64,000 bases of DNA from Cellulophaga baltica (GCF_900102165.1 NZ_FNBD01000005.1:1-64000); one strand, 5' to 3'. Numbered from the stretch's first letter, positions 1 through 10,486 are shown. The notes: a model not told the origin generated them from the letters alone. Numbers and translations are program-made.

Positions 1-69
1 CCCCTCGACTTGCATGTGTTAGGCCTGCCGCTAGCGTTCATCCTGAGCCAGGATCAAACTCTTCATCGT
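1..69 (-). rRNA. rrs: 16S ribosomal RNA, 5' end (partial)
   Basis: The reverse complement of the left edge contains the near-universal 16S start AGAGTTTGATCCTGGCTCAG (positions 62-43), followed by the Bacteroidota-type continuation GATGAACGCTAGCGGCAGGC. The mature 5' end is placed at about 69 by alignment with the E. coli numbering of this conserved segment. The rest of the gene lies outside the window to the left. The operon is read leftward from the promoter at 275-304. Confidence 0.97.
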
Positions 70-274
70 TGTTTTGTAAATATTATATAACATCTATTAA
101 CCAACTAATAAATCATCCGAATCCTAGCCCTCTATATTCTTTAAGCTATTATGTTAATTCAATTTATTTAATTACCGTTTCCAGTAATTAAACGCTGTCT
201 TACAATATGTCAATGAACTTTTTATCTCTTTTACTCTCCGCCTAATTAAGTATCGTTGTTTCCCTAAGCGGCTG

Positions 275-304
275 CAAATATACACCCTCTTTTAAAACCC
301 ACAA
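275..304 (-). promoter_or_regulatory. rRNA operon promoter, flavobacterial type
   Basis: Read on the minus strand this is TTG (304-302), a 19-base spacer, then TATATTTG (282-275), an exact match to the Bacteroidota consensus TTG-N19-TAnnTTTG. It lies about 205 bases upstream of the 16S 5' end, a reasonable length for an rRNA leader. No gene lies between it and the rRNA. The remaining sequence from about 305 to 460 is AT-rich and shows nothing recognisable. Confidence 0.75.
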
Positions 305-460
305 GCGTTTTTGGAAAGTTTTTTTAAAAAAAATTACACACACTTCGCAATAACCACTATTACAAGGTTTTATAATGAAAAATAATTAATAGCTAATATG
401 AAATAAACGCGAAAAATGGTTTCATCATTCAAAAAATGAATACATAGAAGGACATCACTA

Positions 461-2461
461 CTAACTAAAAAAGTTCCAAACAACACCAAAACGCACAATA
501 AAATCTCGATACGGATTGTCTGGCGCAGAAAAATAGTCATAATCTTTCTCTCTAAAAGAAGAATTAAAATGCTCTGCCTTTAAATAGATACGTGTTTGCT
601 GCACTTTAGCATTAATAAAAAAGTCTAACAAAGGGAAACCTCCCAAGCTTTGATTGTTCTGTATATAGAGCTCTCCTAATAAAGGGTTATAAGCATTCAT
701 ATTATAGGAAGAGAAATATTTAAAGATTACCCCTGTTTGCAAGTACATAGCTTTCTTAAACACCTCTTTGGAATAATACAATGAATTTCTAGTGGTGAAT
801 TGCGGAACATTAAGCACATCACTACTTTGAGATACGGTTTGATACATGACGGTATTATCCAAAGCAAAATTACCTAACTTAAATTCTTTAGTATACTTCA
901 CCTTTATATAGTTAACGCTACTCGTCTCCTGAAAGGGCTTAATAAATTGATTTTCACTTTCCGTTTCCAAAACTGTTACAGAAGGATCTACCGCAAAATA
1001 AGTGTAATTATCCAAGGTTGTAAATTTCGCAGACAGACTTCCTAAAAATTTAGCATCCAAATTAAACTCTAGACTATTGGTCTTTATCTTATCAAACGCG
1101 CCTAAATTATCCCAATTGTAATTACTATAATCACTTTGATACAATAGATAGTTGAAATTGGGCATTCTAGAAGAAGAATGTAGCTTTGCCCCTAAAGACA
1201 ATACATCCCCTAAAACATAACTAGCTTCTGCATTGAGAATAGATCCCGTTAAATCTCCAGTAAGATTATACGCAAAATCTCCTTTGACATTAAAACCTTT
1301 AATTCTTTTTTGATAATTAGCCCCAATAGAGATCTCATCACCTTTGAGCTGCGACCTTAAAGTCTCCGTATCTGTAATAAGGACACTATTGAAAGAGTAA
1401 TTATAATTATATACATTTAAGTTAGCCTTAAGCCTGCCTAAAGTGGTATTATAAAACTCTGCACTAAATTGATTATAAAAAGCTCTTAGTCGCGCTTGAT
1501 CCGAAAGATCTGTAGCAACGAATGCTTCTCCAAAAAAATCATTCTGACTATCTTGAGTGAACTGATAGTACTTGGTTTCATAATTAAACAAATGACCTAG
1601 CGACAACGATGTTTTTTCCACCACACTAGAATCATTGTCCTTCTTTATCAACTTGTATTGATTTTCAAAAAAATACCTTTTACCTAAAATTTTACTTTCA
1701 GCATCGGTCAAATTAACATCTATCCTTGATCTATCTGAAAAGTCAGAATCTCCAGAAATAAATTGATCCTCCAAATCACTCAATCCCCCATTTTCTTCAT
1801 TTATCAAATCTTGCGCAGCAATATGCCCCCTGAAAGAATATCTTTTATTCTCACTTAAATAATTAGCGCTGGTTCTAAAATTACCAGCTTCTGCCTGACT
1901 ATTGTTATACTTCCCATAAGATCTAAACCCCTTATAAGCAATAGCATAATTAAATTTCTTGGATACATTAAAAGTTAATAAGATATCTAGAAATTGCCCT
2001 TCCTCAAATACGGTTTTAAACATCACATCGGTCATAGGCGTAGGAACATTGTAATAATCAATATCTTCCATCTCCATATAATTATGATTCTTAGCTATGG
2101 CACCAAGTTTTGGATAGAAAAAATTAGGCTCAAAATTATATGCTAATTTATTATAGGTCTGCCCCATATTAGCAAAGGGAAGTAATTCAAAATCATCTTT
2201 TCTCAGGTAATTATATTGATACTCTTTCTTGATAGATAGCGTAGTATCTACAAACGTAGTATCTCTATAAAATGAGACTATCTTATAATCACTTACAATT
2301 GGCTTATACTCCTCTGCACCTGCTACAGTATCTTTTTTCCTCCCTAACTCCTTACTTGTTTTAGGAATCGCAGCAAGCTCTTTACGATTAGGAATTGAAT
2401 CTTGTTGACCAAAAACAGCAGCTGAACTTAAAATAATAAATACCAGTATAATATATCTCAT
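461..2461 (-). CDS. putative porin, outer-membrane beta-barrel protein
   Basis: A 666-residue protein with a signal peptide (about residues 1-18, ending AAVFG-Q) and no cytoplasmic features. The body consists of alternating short strands rich in aromatic residues (many NY, YNY and FxF patterns). It ends in a terminal aromatic strand (VRFGVVWNFFS), the usual signature of a barrel inserted by the BAM complex. The overall pattern matches the flavobacterial family annotated as putative porin. Substrate is not predictable. A TAnnTTTG-like -7 element (minus strand, 2488-2481) lies just upstream, so it may be transcribed separately from the susCD pair behind it. Confidence 0.8.
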   Translation of the reverse strand: MRYIILVFIILSSAAVFGQQDSIPNRKELAAIPKTSKELGRKKDTVAGAEEYKPIVSDYKIVSFYRDTTFVDTTLSIKKEYQYNYLRKDDFELLPFANMGQTYNKLAYNFEPNFFYPKLGAIAKNHNYMEMEDIDYYNVPTPMTDVMFKTVFEEGQFLDILLTFNVSKKFNYAIAYKGFRSYGKYNNSQAEAGNFRTSANYLSENKRYSFRGHIAAQDLINEENGGLSDLEDQFISGDSDFSDRSRIDVNLTDAESKILGKRYFFENQYKLIKKDNDSSVVEKTSLSLGHLFNYETKYYQFTQDSQNDFFGEAFVATDLSDQARLRAFYNQFSAEFYNTTLGRLKANLNVYNYNYSFNSVLITDTETLRSQLKGDEISIGANYQKRIKGFNVKGDFAYNLTGDLTGSILNAEASYVLGDVLSLGAKLHSSSRMPNFNYLLYQSDYSNYNWDNLGAFDKIKTNSLEFNLDAKFLGSLSAKFTTLDNYTYFAVDPSVTVLETESENQFIKPFQETSSVNYIKVKYTKEFKLGNFALDNTVMYQTVSQSSDVLNVPQFTTRNSLYYSKEVFKKAMYLQTGVIFKYFSSYNMNAYNPLLGELYIQNNQSLGGFPLLDFFINAKVQQTRIYLKAEHFNSSFREKDYDYFSAPDNPYRDFIVRFGVVWNFFS

Positions 2462-2566
2462 TGAAAAACACTTATAATAGCAAAGGTAATTTTTTAAGTT
2501 TTAATAAAATGTGAAAGTTTTACGAATGCAAGAGAACTAAAAAATAATATTTAATTACAAAACGCA

Positions 2567-2600
2567 AATAAGCCTTTGAATGTAAATTCAAAGGCTTATT
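2567..2600 (-). terminator. hairpin terminator after susD
   Basis: A perfect 15-bp inverted repeat (2567-2581 with 2586-2600) with a 4-base loop lies 31 bases past the susD stop codon. On the minus strand it is followed by a moderately T-rich stretch. It probably ends the susC-susD transcript before the porin gene. Confidence 0.65.
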
Positions 2601-2631
2601 AATATTAATTTACTTTAAATAAAATAACTAC

Positions 2632-4020
2632 TTAGTAACCTGCATTTTGAGCAACATTAGAATTCGCTAAAACCTCCGCTGAAGGAATAGGGAATGCATA
2701 ATTAAAGCTACCATAAATTGGACCATCATGTGTTTGTAAAACAGAATTAACTAAAGGAATATCCTGACCTGTTCTAGCCAAATCATCAAATCTAAAACCT
2801 TCAAATGCCAACTCTTTTCTTCTTTCCAAGAGTATATTCTCCTTAGTAGCACTCGCATAAGCACTTGCATTTCTTTTAGCAGGAATCATATTTAAAAACG
2901 TCAATGCCGTTGCCGCATCACTAGTTTCTAAAAGTGCTTCAGCATAATTTAAAACAACTTCTTCGTAACGAATAACTGGAATATTATCTTCAAAACTAGC
3001 TAAAGTAGGATATTTGCCAGTATTACGGTATCTACCACCTGCATCTTGAGTAATAACACCATTTAAACCTCTAACATCAGTAGCTTCATAAGTGTTTACC
3101 AAATCCTCCAATACTACTACATCCCCATAGTTTGTATCTTGATAAATATTAGCTAAACCATTAATACCTTGGTTATCTACATCAGAATTTGCTATTTCAA
3201 AAATAGAATTTGAAGACGAATCAACATTAAAACTACCTACAAAATCAGAAGCCTCTAAAATTGAAAACTCACCTGAATCAATAACTGATTTAGCTGCATC
3301 ACGAGCAATTGCAAAATCACCGAAATATATAGCTGCCCTAGAAAGCAAAGCATCTACAGCATAAGTTGTTATGAATTGACTACTACCATCATTTAAAGAA
3401 GCAGTCATCAATGACTTCGCCATATTTAAATCTTCATAAACTTTAGACTTTACCTCACCTACTGTATTTCTAGAAGGAAACAATGCCTCTGGATCTCTAA
3501 ATTCAGTAACATAAGGCACACCTAAAGATGATTCAGAACCTCCATTAACATGTTGCTGACCAAAAACCTTCAACAAATCAAAGTGCCCAAGAGCACGTAT
3601 CGCATAAGCTTGACCTTTTATATGGTTAATTTCAGACGAACTTCCTTCAATATCCTCAGCTGCGATTAATATATTAGCAGAAGCAATAACAGAGTAAATC
3701 CTTGCCCAAGTATCTTCCGGATCTGCAGATTCAATTGTAAAATCCATTGCAGCGGCGTTTACAAAACGGTTTGAGTTTGCATTGGAATATGCGTTATCAG
3801 CCATTAATTCTTTGTATATTATAATATTTCTACCATAATAATCATTTAAAGAAATTCTGTTGTATGCACCACTTAATACTGCACTTAAATCATCAACAGT
3901 AGAAATACTAGAGTCAACATCCTTATCCTGCGCTAAAGTAGGGTTCAAATCTTCCTCCGAACAAGATGCTGCAAAAACTAAAACTGCAGCAATAAATATA
4001 TTTTTTATCAATTTTTTCAT
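2632..4020 (-). CDS. RagB/SusD family nutrient-uptake surface lipoprotein
   Basis: A 462-residue lipoprotein: signal peptide with lipobox AASC (Cys20), followed by the acidic SEEDLNP stretch typical of surface-exported Bacteroidota lipoproteins. The N-terminal SusD-like region (LSGAYNRI near residue 50, then the helical TPR-like part GQAYAIRALGHFDLLKVFG) and the C-terminal RagB/SusD part (EERRKEL-type motif seen as LERRKELAFEGFRFDDLAR) are both visible. SusD proteins cap the SusC channel and bind oligosaccharides or peptides at the cell surface. It starts 3 bases after the susC stop, so the pair is co-transcribed. No enzyme gene that would reveal the substrate is nearby. Confidence 0.95.
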   Translation of the reverse strand: MKKLIKNIFIAAVLVFAASCSEEDLNPTLAQDKDVDSSISTVDDLSAVLSGAYNRISLNDYYGRNIIIYKELMADNAYSNANSNRFVNAAAMDFTIESADPEDTWARIYSVIASANILIAAEDIEGSSSEINHIKGQAYAIRALGHFDLLKVFGQQHVNGGSESSLGVPYVTEFRDPEALFPSRNTVGEVKSKVYEDLNMAKSLMTASLNDGSSQFITTYAVDALLSRAAIYFGDFAIARDAAKSVIDSGEFSILEASDFVGSFNVDSSSNSIFEIANSDVDNQGINGLANIYQDTNYGDVVVLEDLVNTYEATDVRGLNGVITQDAGGRYRNTGKYPTLASFEDNIPVIRYEEVVLNYAEALLETSDAATALTFLNMIPAKRNASAYASATKENILLERRKELAFEGFRFDDLARTGQDIPLVNSVLQTHDGPIYGSFNYAFPIPSAEVLANSNVAQNAGY

Positions 4021-4023
4021 CTT

Positions 4024-7000
4024 TTAAAATTTAACATTAACACCAAATGTATATGATTTAGTAGGAGGAGTTGTTAACCTCGTAAAACCATCTGCTCTAA
4101 CCTCTGGATCCAATTTAAGGCCATCATCTTTAACCCATGTAGCAAGGTTCGTACCTCTCAACGTAAAAGATAAACCATCAATGAATGCTATTTTATTCAA
4201 AAATCTAGAAGGCACATTATAACCTATAGCCGCATTTCTTAATCTAATAAAATCTCCATCATAAAGATGTCTAGAACTTGTTGCATGGAAATTGTTATTT
4301 TCATTATAAGACAATCTAGGAACATCTGTTACATCCCCAGGCTCTTGCCATCTATCTAATAACCTTTGATCACCATTAAATGAACCTAAAGTAAAGCTAT
4401 TTGTTCTTAAGTAGAATTGAGCAAATTGCTCATAAACTTGGTGCCCACCAGCTGCATAAAAATCTAAATCCATAAAAATACCTTTATATTCTAAATGCGT
4501 AGATAAGCCTGCAGTATAATCAGGAACCGCTGAACCTTGAACAATTCTTTCAGCAGCGTTGTAATCTGAAGTAACTTCTCCATCAACGCCATTCAAATAC
4601 CATTCAGGATCACCAGTAGTCTCATTTACCCCAGCCCAAGTTCTCATGTACCAAGAACGAACAGGAATACCCACCTGAGTTGTAGTATACACACTACCAG
4701 CACTAGGATCTATCTCTTCTCCATTACCATCAATTGCCAGTTTAGTCACTTCATTATCAACAGTACCGATGTTTCCTGAAATACTCCATAAGAAATTATC
4801 CGATTGAATTACATTATAATTCAACTCTAATTCGTAACCCTTATTCACAATCTCACCAATATTCTGCTGCTGATTATCAAAACCTGAAGTTAATGAAAGT
4901 GGAACTTCCTGTAATAAATCAGATGTTGTTCTATTGTAATACGCAAAAGAACCAGACAATCTATTATCATAAATTCCAAAATCTAAACCTACATCTAAAG
5001 TTTTACCTTTCTCCCAAGTCAATACAGGGTTACCAAATTGCGAAGCAAATGCCGCACCACTACCAGCATAATCAGCGCTATAAGACAATAAAGCCTGGTA
5101 GCTGTTTTCATCAATAGCATTATTACCGGTGATACCGTAAGACCCTCTTAATCTTAATTCGTTAAAAATGTTATTATTAACAAAATCTTCTCTATGTAAA
5201 TTCCAAGCCACACCTACAGAACCAAAATCCCCGTATCTTAAACCTTCAGAGAATCTAGAAGACCCTTCCCTTCTGTAAGTAGCATCAACCACATACTTAC
5301 CTGCAAAATTATAGCTCAACAAACCTAAATACGAAACATTATACCAATCTACAAATGAAGAGCCTGCGTCAATATTAGAACCCGCAGAGTCCAAATTAGT
5401 TAAACCTGCAGTTGGAAAGTTTTCTCCACTACCAAATAAGTAAGAATTCTGATTTCTTTGATACTCAAATAAAGCAGTAGTATTAAAGTTATGATTCTCC
5501 CCTAACTTAAATTTATAATTCAAAGAGTTTTGCAATACATAGTTATAATTCTTTTCCGCAGAAACTACAACACTTCCTCCAACATCCTCAGAATCACCTT
5601 CAACTTGGTTACCATAATTTTTATAATCAGTTAAAGCTAAATCAATACTAAATCTAGTTGAAAAAACAAGATCATTCACCAATTCCCAATCAATTTTAGT
5701 ATTAGCCAAAGCTCTTGTTAATTCATTTCTTGTTATATTGTTATCCAATAAATACAAAACATTTGGCAAACTACCATACTGAAGATCCGTATTATAGCTA
5801 CCGTCCTCGTTGAAAGGATTGTTAAAAGGATTAATCAAAGCTCTAGTAATAAAAGGATTCGCAAAAAAACTTCCACCTTCTAAAATAGGATTCTGTTTTG
5901 TATTGGAAACATTAATAGATGATGAAAAATCCACATTATCTCTCATTTTCTTATTGTAATTTAAGATACCATTTAATCTTTCAAAATTAGCACCAACAAC
6001 AACCGCCTCAGTTTTATTATATCCTAAAGACGCATAAAAAGAACTACTTTCATCACCCCCAGAGGCCGATAATGTATAGTTTTTAAGCATGGCATCTTTA
6101 TTTTTTAAAAGAGCATCCCACTTATAATCAGTACCGTCATAATCAAGAACATTTGAAGCCACAAGACCATCATTCACACCTGACTGAATAGCAGTTTCTC
6201 TAGCATACCCTTCACTATTAACAAGAGATTCCGCCAATAATTCTAAACGCTGAGCTCCAGTTAACGGTGCTGCTTCGTTATAAGCTTCATTCTGAAACCC
6301 TACATTAGAAGTAAAATTAAAAACAGTCTTCTTGTTATTAGCACCACGCTTAGTTGTAATCACAATTACACCATTAGAACCTCTAGCTCCATATGCCGCC
6401 GTTGCTCCTGCATCTTTCAACACTGTCATTGTCTCAATATCCTGACTATTAAAAGCCGACATTGGATTAAAGGTACTTGCATTATCACTTCCTGAAAAGT
6501 TATCGTTAATGATAGGCACTCCATCAATAACAAACAAAGGTTGATTACTTGCATTAATAGAACCAACACCACGAATTCTGATATCCTGAGCAGAACCAGG
6601 AGTACCTGATGCATTAGACATCTGCAAACCTGCAACTTTACCCTGCAACGCCTGCTCAATAGAAGGTAATTGAACTCCAGCAATCTTATCTCCAGCAACC
6701 TGAACAGAAGAACCTGTAACTTCATCTACACCTTTAGAACTGTAACCTAATACAATAACCTCTTCTAAAGCCTGAGCATCCTCTAACAGTTGAACATTAA
6801 CAACAGCCGAAGAACCAACAAGTTTTTCTACTGTTTTTTGCCCAACATAACTAAATCTTAGTTGTTGCCCTTGGCTGGCTACAATAGCATAGTTACCGTC
6901 AAAATCTGTCTGTGATCCTTTTGTAGTTCCCACTACTAATACAGATACACCAGGCAAAGGTAATCCCGACTCATCGGTTACCGTACCCGTAATCGTTTTC

Positions 7001-7071
7001 TCTTGCGCAAAAGAAAAACTCATCATTAACGCCAACAAGGGCGTTAAAATCCATGTTAATTTCGATTTCAT
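4024..7071 (-). CDS. SusC/RagA family TonB-linked outer-membrane transporter
   Basis: A 1015-residue protein with a signal peptide (residues 1-22, ending SFA-Q) and an N-terminal carboxypeptidase-regulatory-like domain (about 26-110, ITGTVTDESGLPLPGVSV). Then come the linker motif LEEVIVLGY, a plug domain (about 120-240) with the SusC signature DIRIRGVGSI and PLFVIDGVPI, and a large beta-barrel ending in FGVNVKF. It imports a substrate across the outer membrane with TonB energy and works with the SusD protein encoded directly downstream. No sensor (anti-sigma, HTCS or SusR) flanks it. The first gene of the operon is preceded by the divergent intergenic region at 7072-7376. Confidence 0.97.
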   Translation of the reverse strand: MKSKLTWILTPLLALMMSFSFAQEKTITGTVTDESGLPLPGVSVLVVGTTKGSQTDFDGNYAIVASQGQQLRFSYVGQKTVEKLVGSSAVVNVQLLEDAQALEEVIVLGYSSKGVDEVTGSSVQVAGDKIAGVQLPSIEQALQGKVAGLQMSNASGTPGSAQDIRIRGVGSINASNQPLFVIDGVPIINDNFSGSDNASTFNPMSAFNSQDIETMTVLKDAGATAAYGARGSNGVIVITTKRGANNKKTVFNFTSNVGFQNEAYNEAAPLTGAQRLELLAESLVNSEGYARETAIQSGVNDGLVASNVLDYDGTDYKWDALLKNKDAMLKNYTLSASGGDESSSFYASLGYNKTEAVVVGANFERLNGILNYNKKMRDNVDFSSSINVSNTKQNPILEGGSFFANPFITRALINPFNNPFNEDGSYNTDLQYGSLPNVLYLLDNNITRNELTRALANTKIDWELVNDLVFSTRFSIDLALTDYKNYGNQVEGDSEDVGGSVVVSAEKNYNYVLQNSLNYKFKLGENHNFNTTALFEYQRNQNSYLFGSGENFPTAGLTNLDSAGSNIDAGSSFVDWYNVSYLGLLSYNFAGKYVVDATYRREGSSRFSEGLRYGDFGSVGVAWNLHREDFVNNNIFNELRLRGSYGITGNNAIDENSYQALLSYSADYAGSGAAFASQFGNPVLTWEKGKTLDVGLDFGIYDNRLSGSFAYYNRTTSDLLQEVPLSLTSGFDNQQQNIGEIVNKGYELELNYNVIQSDNFLWSISGNIGTVDNEVTKLAIDGNGEEIDPSAGSVYTTTQVGIPVRSWYMRTWAGVNETTGDPEWYLNGVDGEVTSDYNAAERIVQGSAVPDYTAGLSTHLEYKGIFMDLDFYAAGGHQVYEQFAQFYLRTNSFTLGSFNGDQRLLDRWQEPGDVTDVPRLSYNENNNFHATSSRHLYDGDFIRLRNAAIGYNVPSRFLNKIAFIDGLSFTLRGTNLATWVKDDGLKLDPEVRADGFTRLTTPPTKSYTFGVNVKF

Positions 7072-7376
7072 TTAAATAAATTTTTGAATTAGTCAATTAC
7101 AAAAATGATAATTAAAAGTTAATAACACAAAAAAACATACCATATTAGCACCCTTAATGTTAAAAAAATGTTATTAATTGTGATATTTTTAATGACAGAG
7201 ACCAAAATTATCAATTATTTTCAAAAATTAACAAAATGCAATATTATTAATCAAAAAATTAGCCAATATATTACGAGTAATTACGAATTATTTATTTTTT
7301 ATTGAAAACATAGAGAATATACTCTTCATTATAGTAATTTTGCCGCTGCTATATTTTAAATCTATAATTACCACAA
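7072..7376. other. divergent intergenic region between susC and rnhB
   Basis: A 305-base very AT-rich gap (repeated AATTAT/ATTAAT words) with no coding potential. It must hold the leftward susC promoter, which is not obvious. For rnhB there is a TAATTTTG -7-like element at 7335-7342, about 35 bases before the ATG, without a clear TTG at the expected distance. Confidence 0.5.
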
Positions 7377-7973
7377 ATGCTCAAAAAATTCCATCTCTCT
7401 AAAAATGAAATAGGCACTGATGAAGCCGGTCGTGGCTGTCTTGCAGGACCTGTTACTGCAGCTGCAGTGGTGCTTCCCGAGAAATTTAAAAACAGTTTGT
7501 TAAATGACTCAAAAAAATTATCTGAAATTAAACGATTTACACTAAAACCAATTATAGAAGATTTAGCACTGTGTTACGCTGTCACCCACATTGAACCCTT
7601 GATTATTGACGATATTAATATTTTAAATGCATCGATACTGGCCATGCAAAAATCTGTACTAAAACTAGATACCGCAGCTAAACATATTATCGTTGATGGC
7701 AATAGGTTTAAACCTATGGAGAACTACACTTATGATTGCATTATTAAAGGTGATAGTAAATATATGAGTATTGCAGCTGCTTCTATATTAGCCAAAACGT
7801 ATCGCGATGAAGTTATGAACCTACTTCACGAGGAATTTCCCATGTATAATTGGAAACAAAACAAAGGATACCCTACCAAAGAACACCGAGCCGCTATTAG
7901 AAAATACGGCATTACAAAATACCACAGAAAAAGCTTTAAACAACTACCCGAGCAACTAGAATTAAAGATATAG
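7377..7973 (+). CDS. rnhB: ribonuclease HII
   Basis: A 198-residue cytoplasmic enzyme of the usual RNase HII length. It cleaves the RNA strand of RNA-DNA hybrids and removes single ribonucleotides misincorporated into DNA. The start shows the family motif [14 protein letters not shown] (catalytic Asp15, Glu16). The acidic residues of IIVDGNRF and of the segment [11 protein letters not shown] are also present, as is the C-terminal HRKSFKQLP. The ATG at 7377 is preceded by a short AT-rich leader. The lipoprotein gene at 8030 follows after 56 bases on the same strand. Confidence 0.96.
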   Translation: MLKKFHLSKNEIGTDEAGRGCLAGPVTAAAVVLPEKFKNSLLNDSKKLSEIKRFTLKPIIEDLALCYAVTHIEPLIIDDINILNASILAMQKSVLKLDTAAKHIIVDGNRFKPMENYTYDCIIKGDSKYMSIAAASILAKTYRDEVMNLLHEEFPMYNWKQNKGYPTKEHRAAIRKYGITKYHRKSFKQLPEQLELKI

Positions 7974-8029
7974 CTGTACATTTAAGAATATCATCGTTTT
8001 AATTTTAAATTTGCAAAAAAGCTGCCTTC

Positions 8030-10486
8030 ATGAAATTTAGAGTTTGCATTTTCATTTTCATCCTATTTATTAGTTGTAAGAAAGAAGTAAACATCCCTTC
8101 TACTCTTCTGGAGCGTATTCCTCAAGATGCAGCTATACTTATTAAAATCAATGATTACGATCTTTTTGTAAGCGAATTAAAAAATAACTCCTTTTTAAAG
8201 GAGTACCAACAGACAACCCATTTTTCAGAAAGTTTTGATTACCTACAACTCTTATCGCACCTAAAACCTAGCAATGAAAGCATTCTTAGCTTCATTGAGG
8301 TTGGAAAAGGAAAACTAGATTATTTTTTTAAAACCAAAACCTCTTCAGCATTATTAGATCTAAAGAGTATTCCCAATAAAACAATAGAAGAAATAACATA
8401 CGAGAACTACACCTTCACCAAAGCAACCCTTGAAGACCAAATTGCCTATATATATAAGGTAGAAGAATATACCTTTATTTCTTCTTCACAATTATTGATT
8501 GAGAACTTAATAAGGACCAAAGAATTTCCAGAAACGGATCCAAAACTAAAAAAACTTTACGATTCTAGTAGTAATCGTAAAGCTGCAGTTTTATTTTTGA
8601 ATACTAAATACTGCCAAAACCTAACAGCCTCTTTAAAGGAAACGAGCACTTTTGATTTAGCTGATTTCTCTGATTGGATTTCTCTAGATGCAATACTTAA
8701 ACAAAACGAGTTAAAACTAACAGGAATTAGCACCTGCAATGAAGGCAACCACACTAAATTTGCATCTTTATTTGCTAATGTTAGTCCCGCTTTAAATAGC
8801 ACGCAATTCTACGCCCCGATAAATGCACAATACATTACCTCTTACACTTTCAAAAATTTTGACAACTACTATAAAAATCAACAAAAATATTTAGAGGCAT
8901 TACCTAAAAAAGATACTACATTTCAAGCCGTACAAGAACTAGGGATCATTGGTTTATCAAATGATAAGGTAATATTACTACAAACCCTAGACGCCGAATA
9001 TCTCGTAGAGATTCTTACCAAAAACTCTAACAACACTATAAATTACCAAGGAAATGAAATCCTGAAGCTTACCAACACATCGTTCCTAGAAAGCTTTAAA
9101 GCAATTCTGCCTAAATTTGAAACTAACTATGCTACTATTTTAGAAGAGATTATTATATTTTCAGAAAACTTAGAGCCCTTACAAAATACGATTAGCAACT
9201 ATAAGAATGAAGCTACATTTGATAAATCTGAAGTGTACCATAGCGTAAAAAACACGATTGCAGATGAGTCTAACATCCTATTCATCTCTTCATCCGAAGG
9301 ACTCTCTAATTTTCATCAAAATGATATAAAGGAAGATGTCTCAGAACAGCTTTCTAATATAGATTTCAATGATCATGTTGTCATAGGTCAATTAGTTTCT
9401 GACAAAGATTTTTTTCATACCAGTATTTTATTAAAAAAAATAACCACACAGACTGAAAGTAACCTAACAGCACCATTGTTCACTGTTCAACTAGATCATA
9501 ACATCGAATCGGAACCACAATTTGTAGAAAACCATCTTACCAAAAAACACGAAATTATAGTTCAAGATGTTAATAATATTCTTTACTTGATTTCTACAGA
9601 AGGAAAGGTCTTATGGAAAAAACAATTGGAAGGTAAAATTAGAGGGGAAATTTCTCAAGTAGATTTATATAAAAACGGACGCCTACAATTTGCCTTTACT
9701 ACAGATAACCAATTCCTTATTCTAGATAGAAACGGAGAAGCTGTCGCCCCTTTCACAATGACTTTTGAAGATGCACAATTAACTAGTCTTTCTGTTTTTG
9801 ACTATGATAATACTAGAAATTATCGCTTTCTCGTTACCAATAAATCCAACATAGCCATGTTCGACAATTCTGGAAAACGCGTAGATGGCTTCTATTTTAA
9901 AGACACCGGAAAAACCATTACTAAAGCTCCTAAACATTTTAGATTTAACAAAAAGGATTACATAACATTTCCCCAAGAAGATGGGACACTACGAATACTT
10001 AGCCGCGTGGGAGCAGACCGAATTACGGTAAAGGAAAAAATAACTTTCTCCGATAATGAGGTTTATAATTTTGAAAATCAATTTACAGTTACCGATGATA
10101 AAGGCACACTTCTCCAAATTGATGAGAAAGGAAATGTTGATAAAAAAGATCTAAAACTCTCTAAGGACCATACTATTGACGCTTCTACAAATACCCTAGC
10201 CGTAATGAATGAAAATACATTAATGGTAAAAGGTAAAAAAATTGAGCTGGAACTGGGTTTATATTCAAAGCCCAAACTATTTTTTAATAATAAGAAATTA
10301 TATGTGAGTGTAACGGATTTGCAAAATCAAAAAATATATTTATTTGATAGCAACCTAAACTCTATTCAAAACTTTCCTGTATTTGGCAATTCTTCCATTG
10401 ATTTATTAGATATGGATAACGATAAAAAATTAGAATTTGTCGCTAAAGATCAAGAAAACTCTATAATTGTTTATCGCATCAATTAA
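8030..10486 (+). CDS. large lipoprotein, DUF3352-like N-terminus and propeller-like C-terminus
   Basis: An 818-residue protein with a short lipoprotein signal (lipobox FISC, Cys16). The first roughly 450 residues resemble the DUF3352 type of envelope protein: the opening IPQDAAILIKIND, then alternating strand/helix segments. From about residue 500 the sequence changes to short repeated beta units (ILYLISTEGKVLWKKQL, FLILDRNGEAVAPF, IAMFDNSGKRVDGF, TLRILSRVGADRI), which look like blades of a PQQ/WD-type beta-propeller. The function is not known. It is probably anchored to the periplasmic face of a membrane. This is a family-level impression, without a confirming search. Confidence 0.6.
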   Translation: MKFRVCIFIFILFISCKKEVNIPSTLLERIPQDAAILIKINDYDLFVSELKNNSFLKEYQQTTHFSESFDYLQLLSHLKPSNESILSFIEVGKGKLDYFFKTKTSSALLDLKSIPNKTIEEITYENYTFTKATLEDQIAYIYKVEEYTFISSSQLLIENLIRTKEFPETDPKLKKLYDSSSNRKAAVLFLNTKYCQNLTASLKETSTFDLADFSDWISLDAILKQNELKLTGISTCNEGNHTKFASLFANVSPALNSTQFYAPINAQYITSYTFKNFDNYYKNQQKYLEALPKKDTTFQAVQELGIIGLSNDKVILLQTLDAEYLVEILTKNSNNTINYQGNEILKLTNTSFLESFKAILPKFETNYATILEEIIIFSENLEPLQNTISNYKNEATFDKSEVYHSVKNTIADESNILFISSSEGLSNFHQNDIKEDVSEQLSNIDFNDHVVIGQLVSDKDFFHTSILLKKITTQTESNLTAPLFTVQLDHNIESEPQFVENHLTKKHEIIVQDVNNILYLISTEGKVLWKKQLEGKIRGEISQVDLYKNGRLQFAFTTDNQFLILDRNGEAVAPFTMTFEDAQLTSLSVFDYDNTRNYRFLVTNKSNIAMFDNSGKRVDGFYFKDTGKTITKAPKHFRFNKKDYITFPQEDGTLRILSRVGADRITVKEKITFSDNEVYNFENQFTVTDDKGTLLQIDEKGNVDKKDLKLSKDHTIDASTNTLAVMNENTLMVKGKKIELELGLYSKPKLFFNNKKLYVSVTDLQNQKIYLFDSNLNSIQNFPVFGNSSIDLLDMDNDKKLEFVAKDQENSIIVYRIN

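Noticed and set aside
6426-6725. Leucine-rich frame inside susC
   Set aside because: Alternative frame of a clearly coding SusC gene; the composition arises from the shifted codons.
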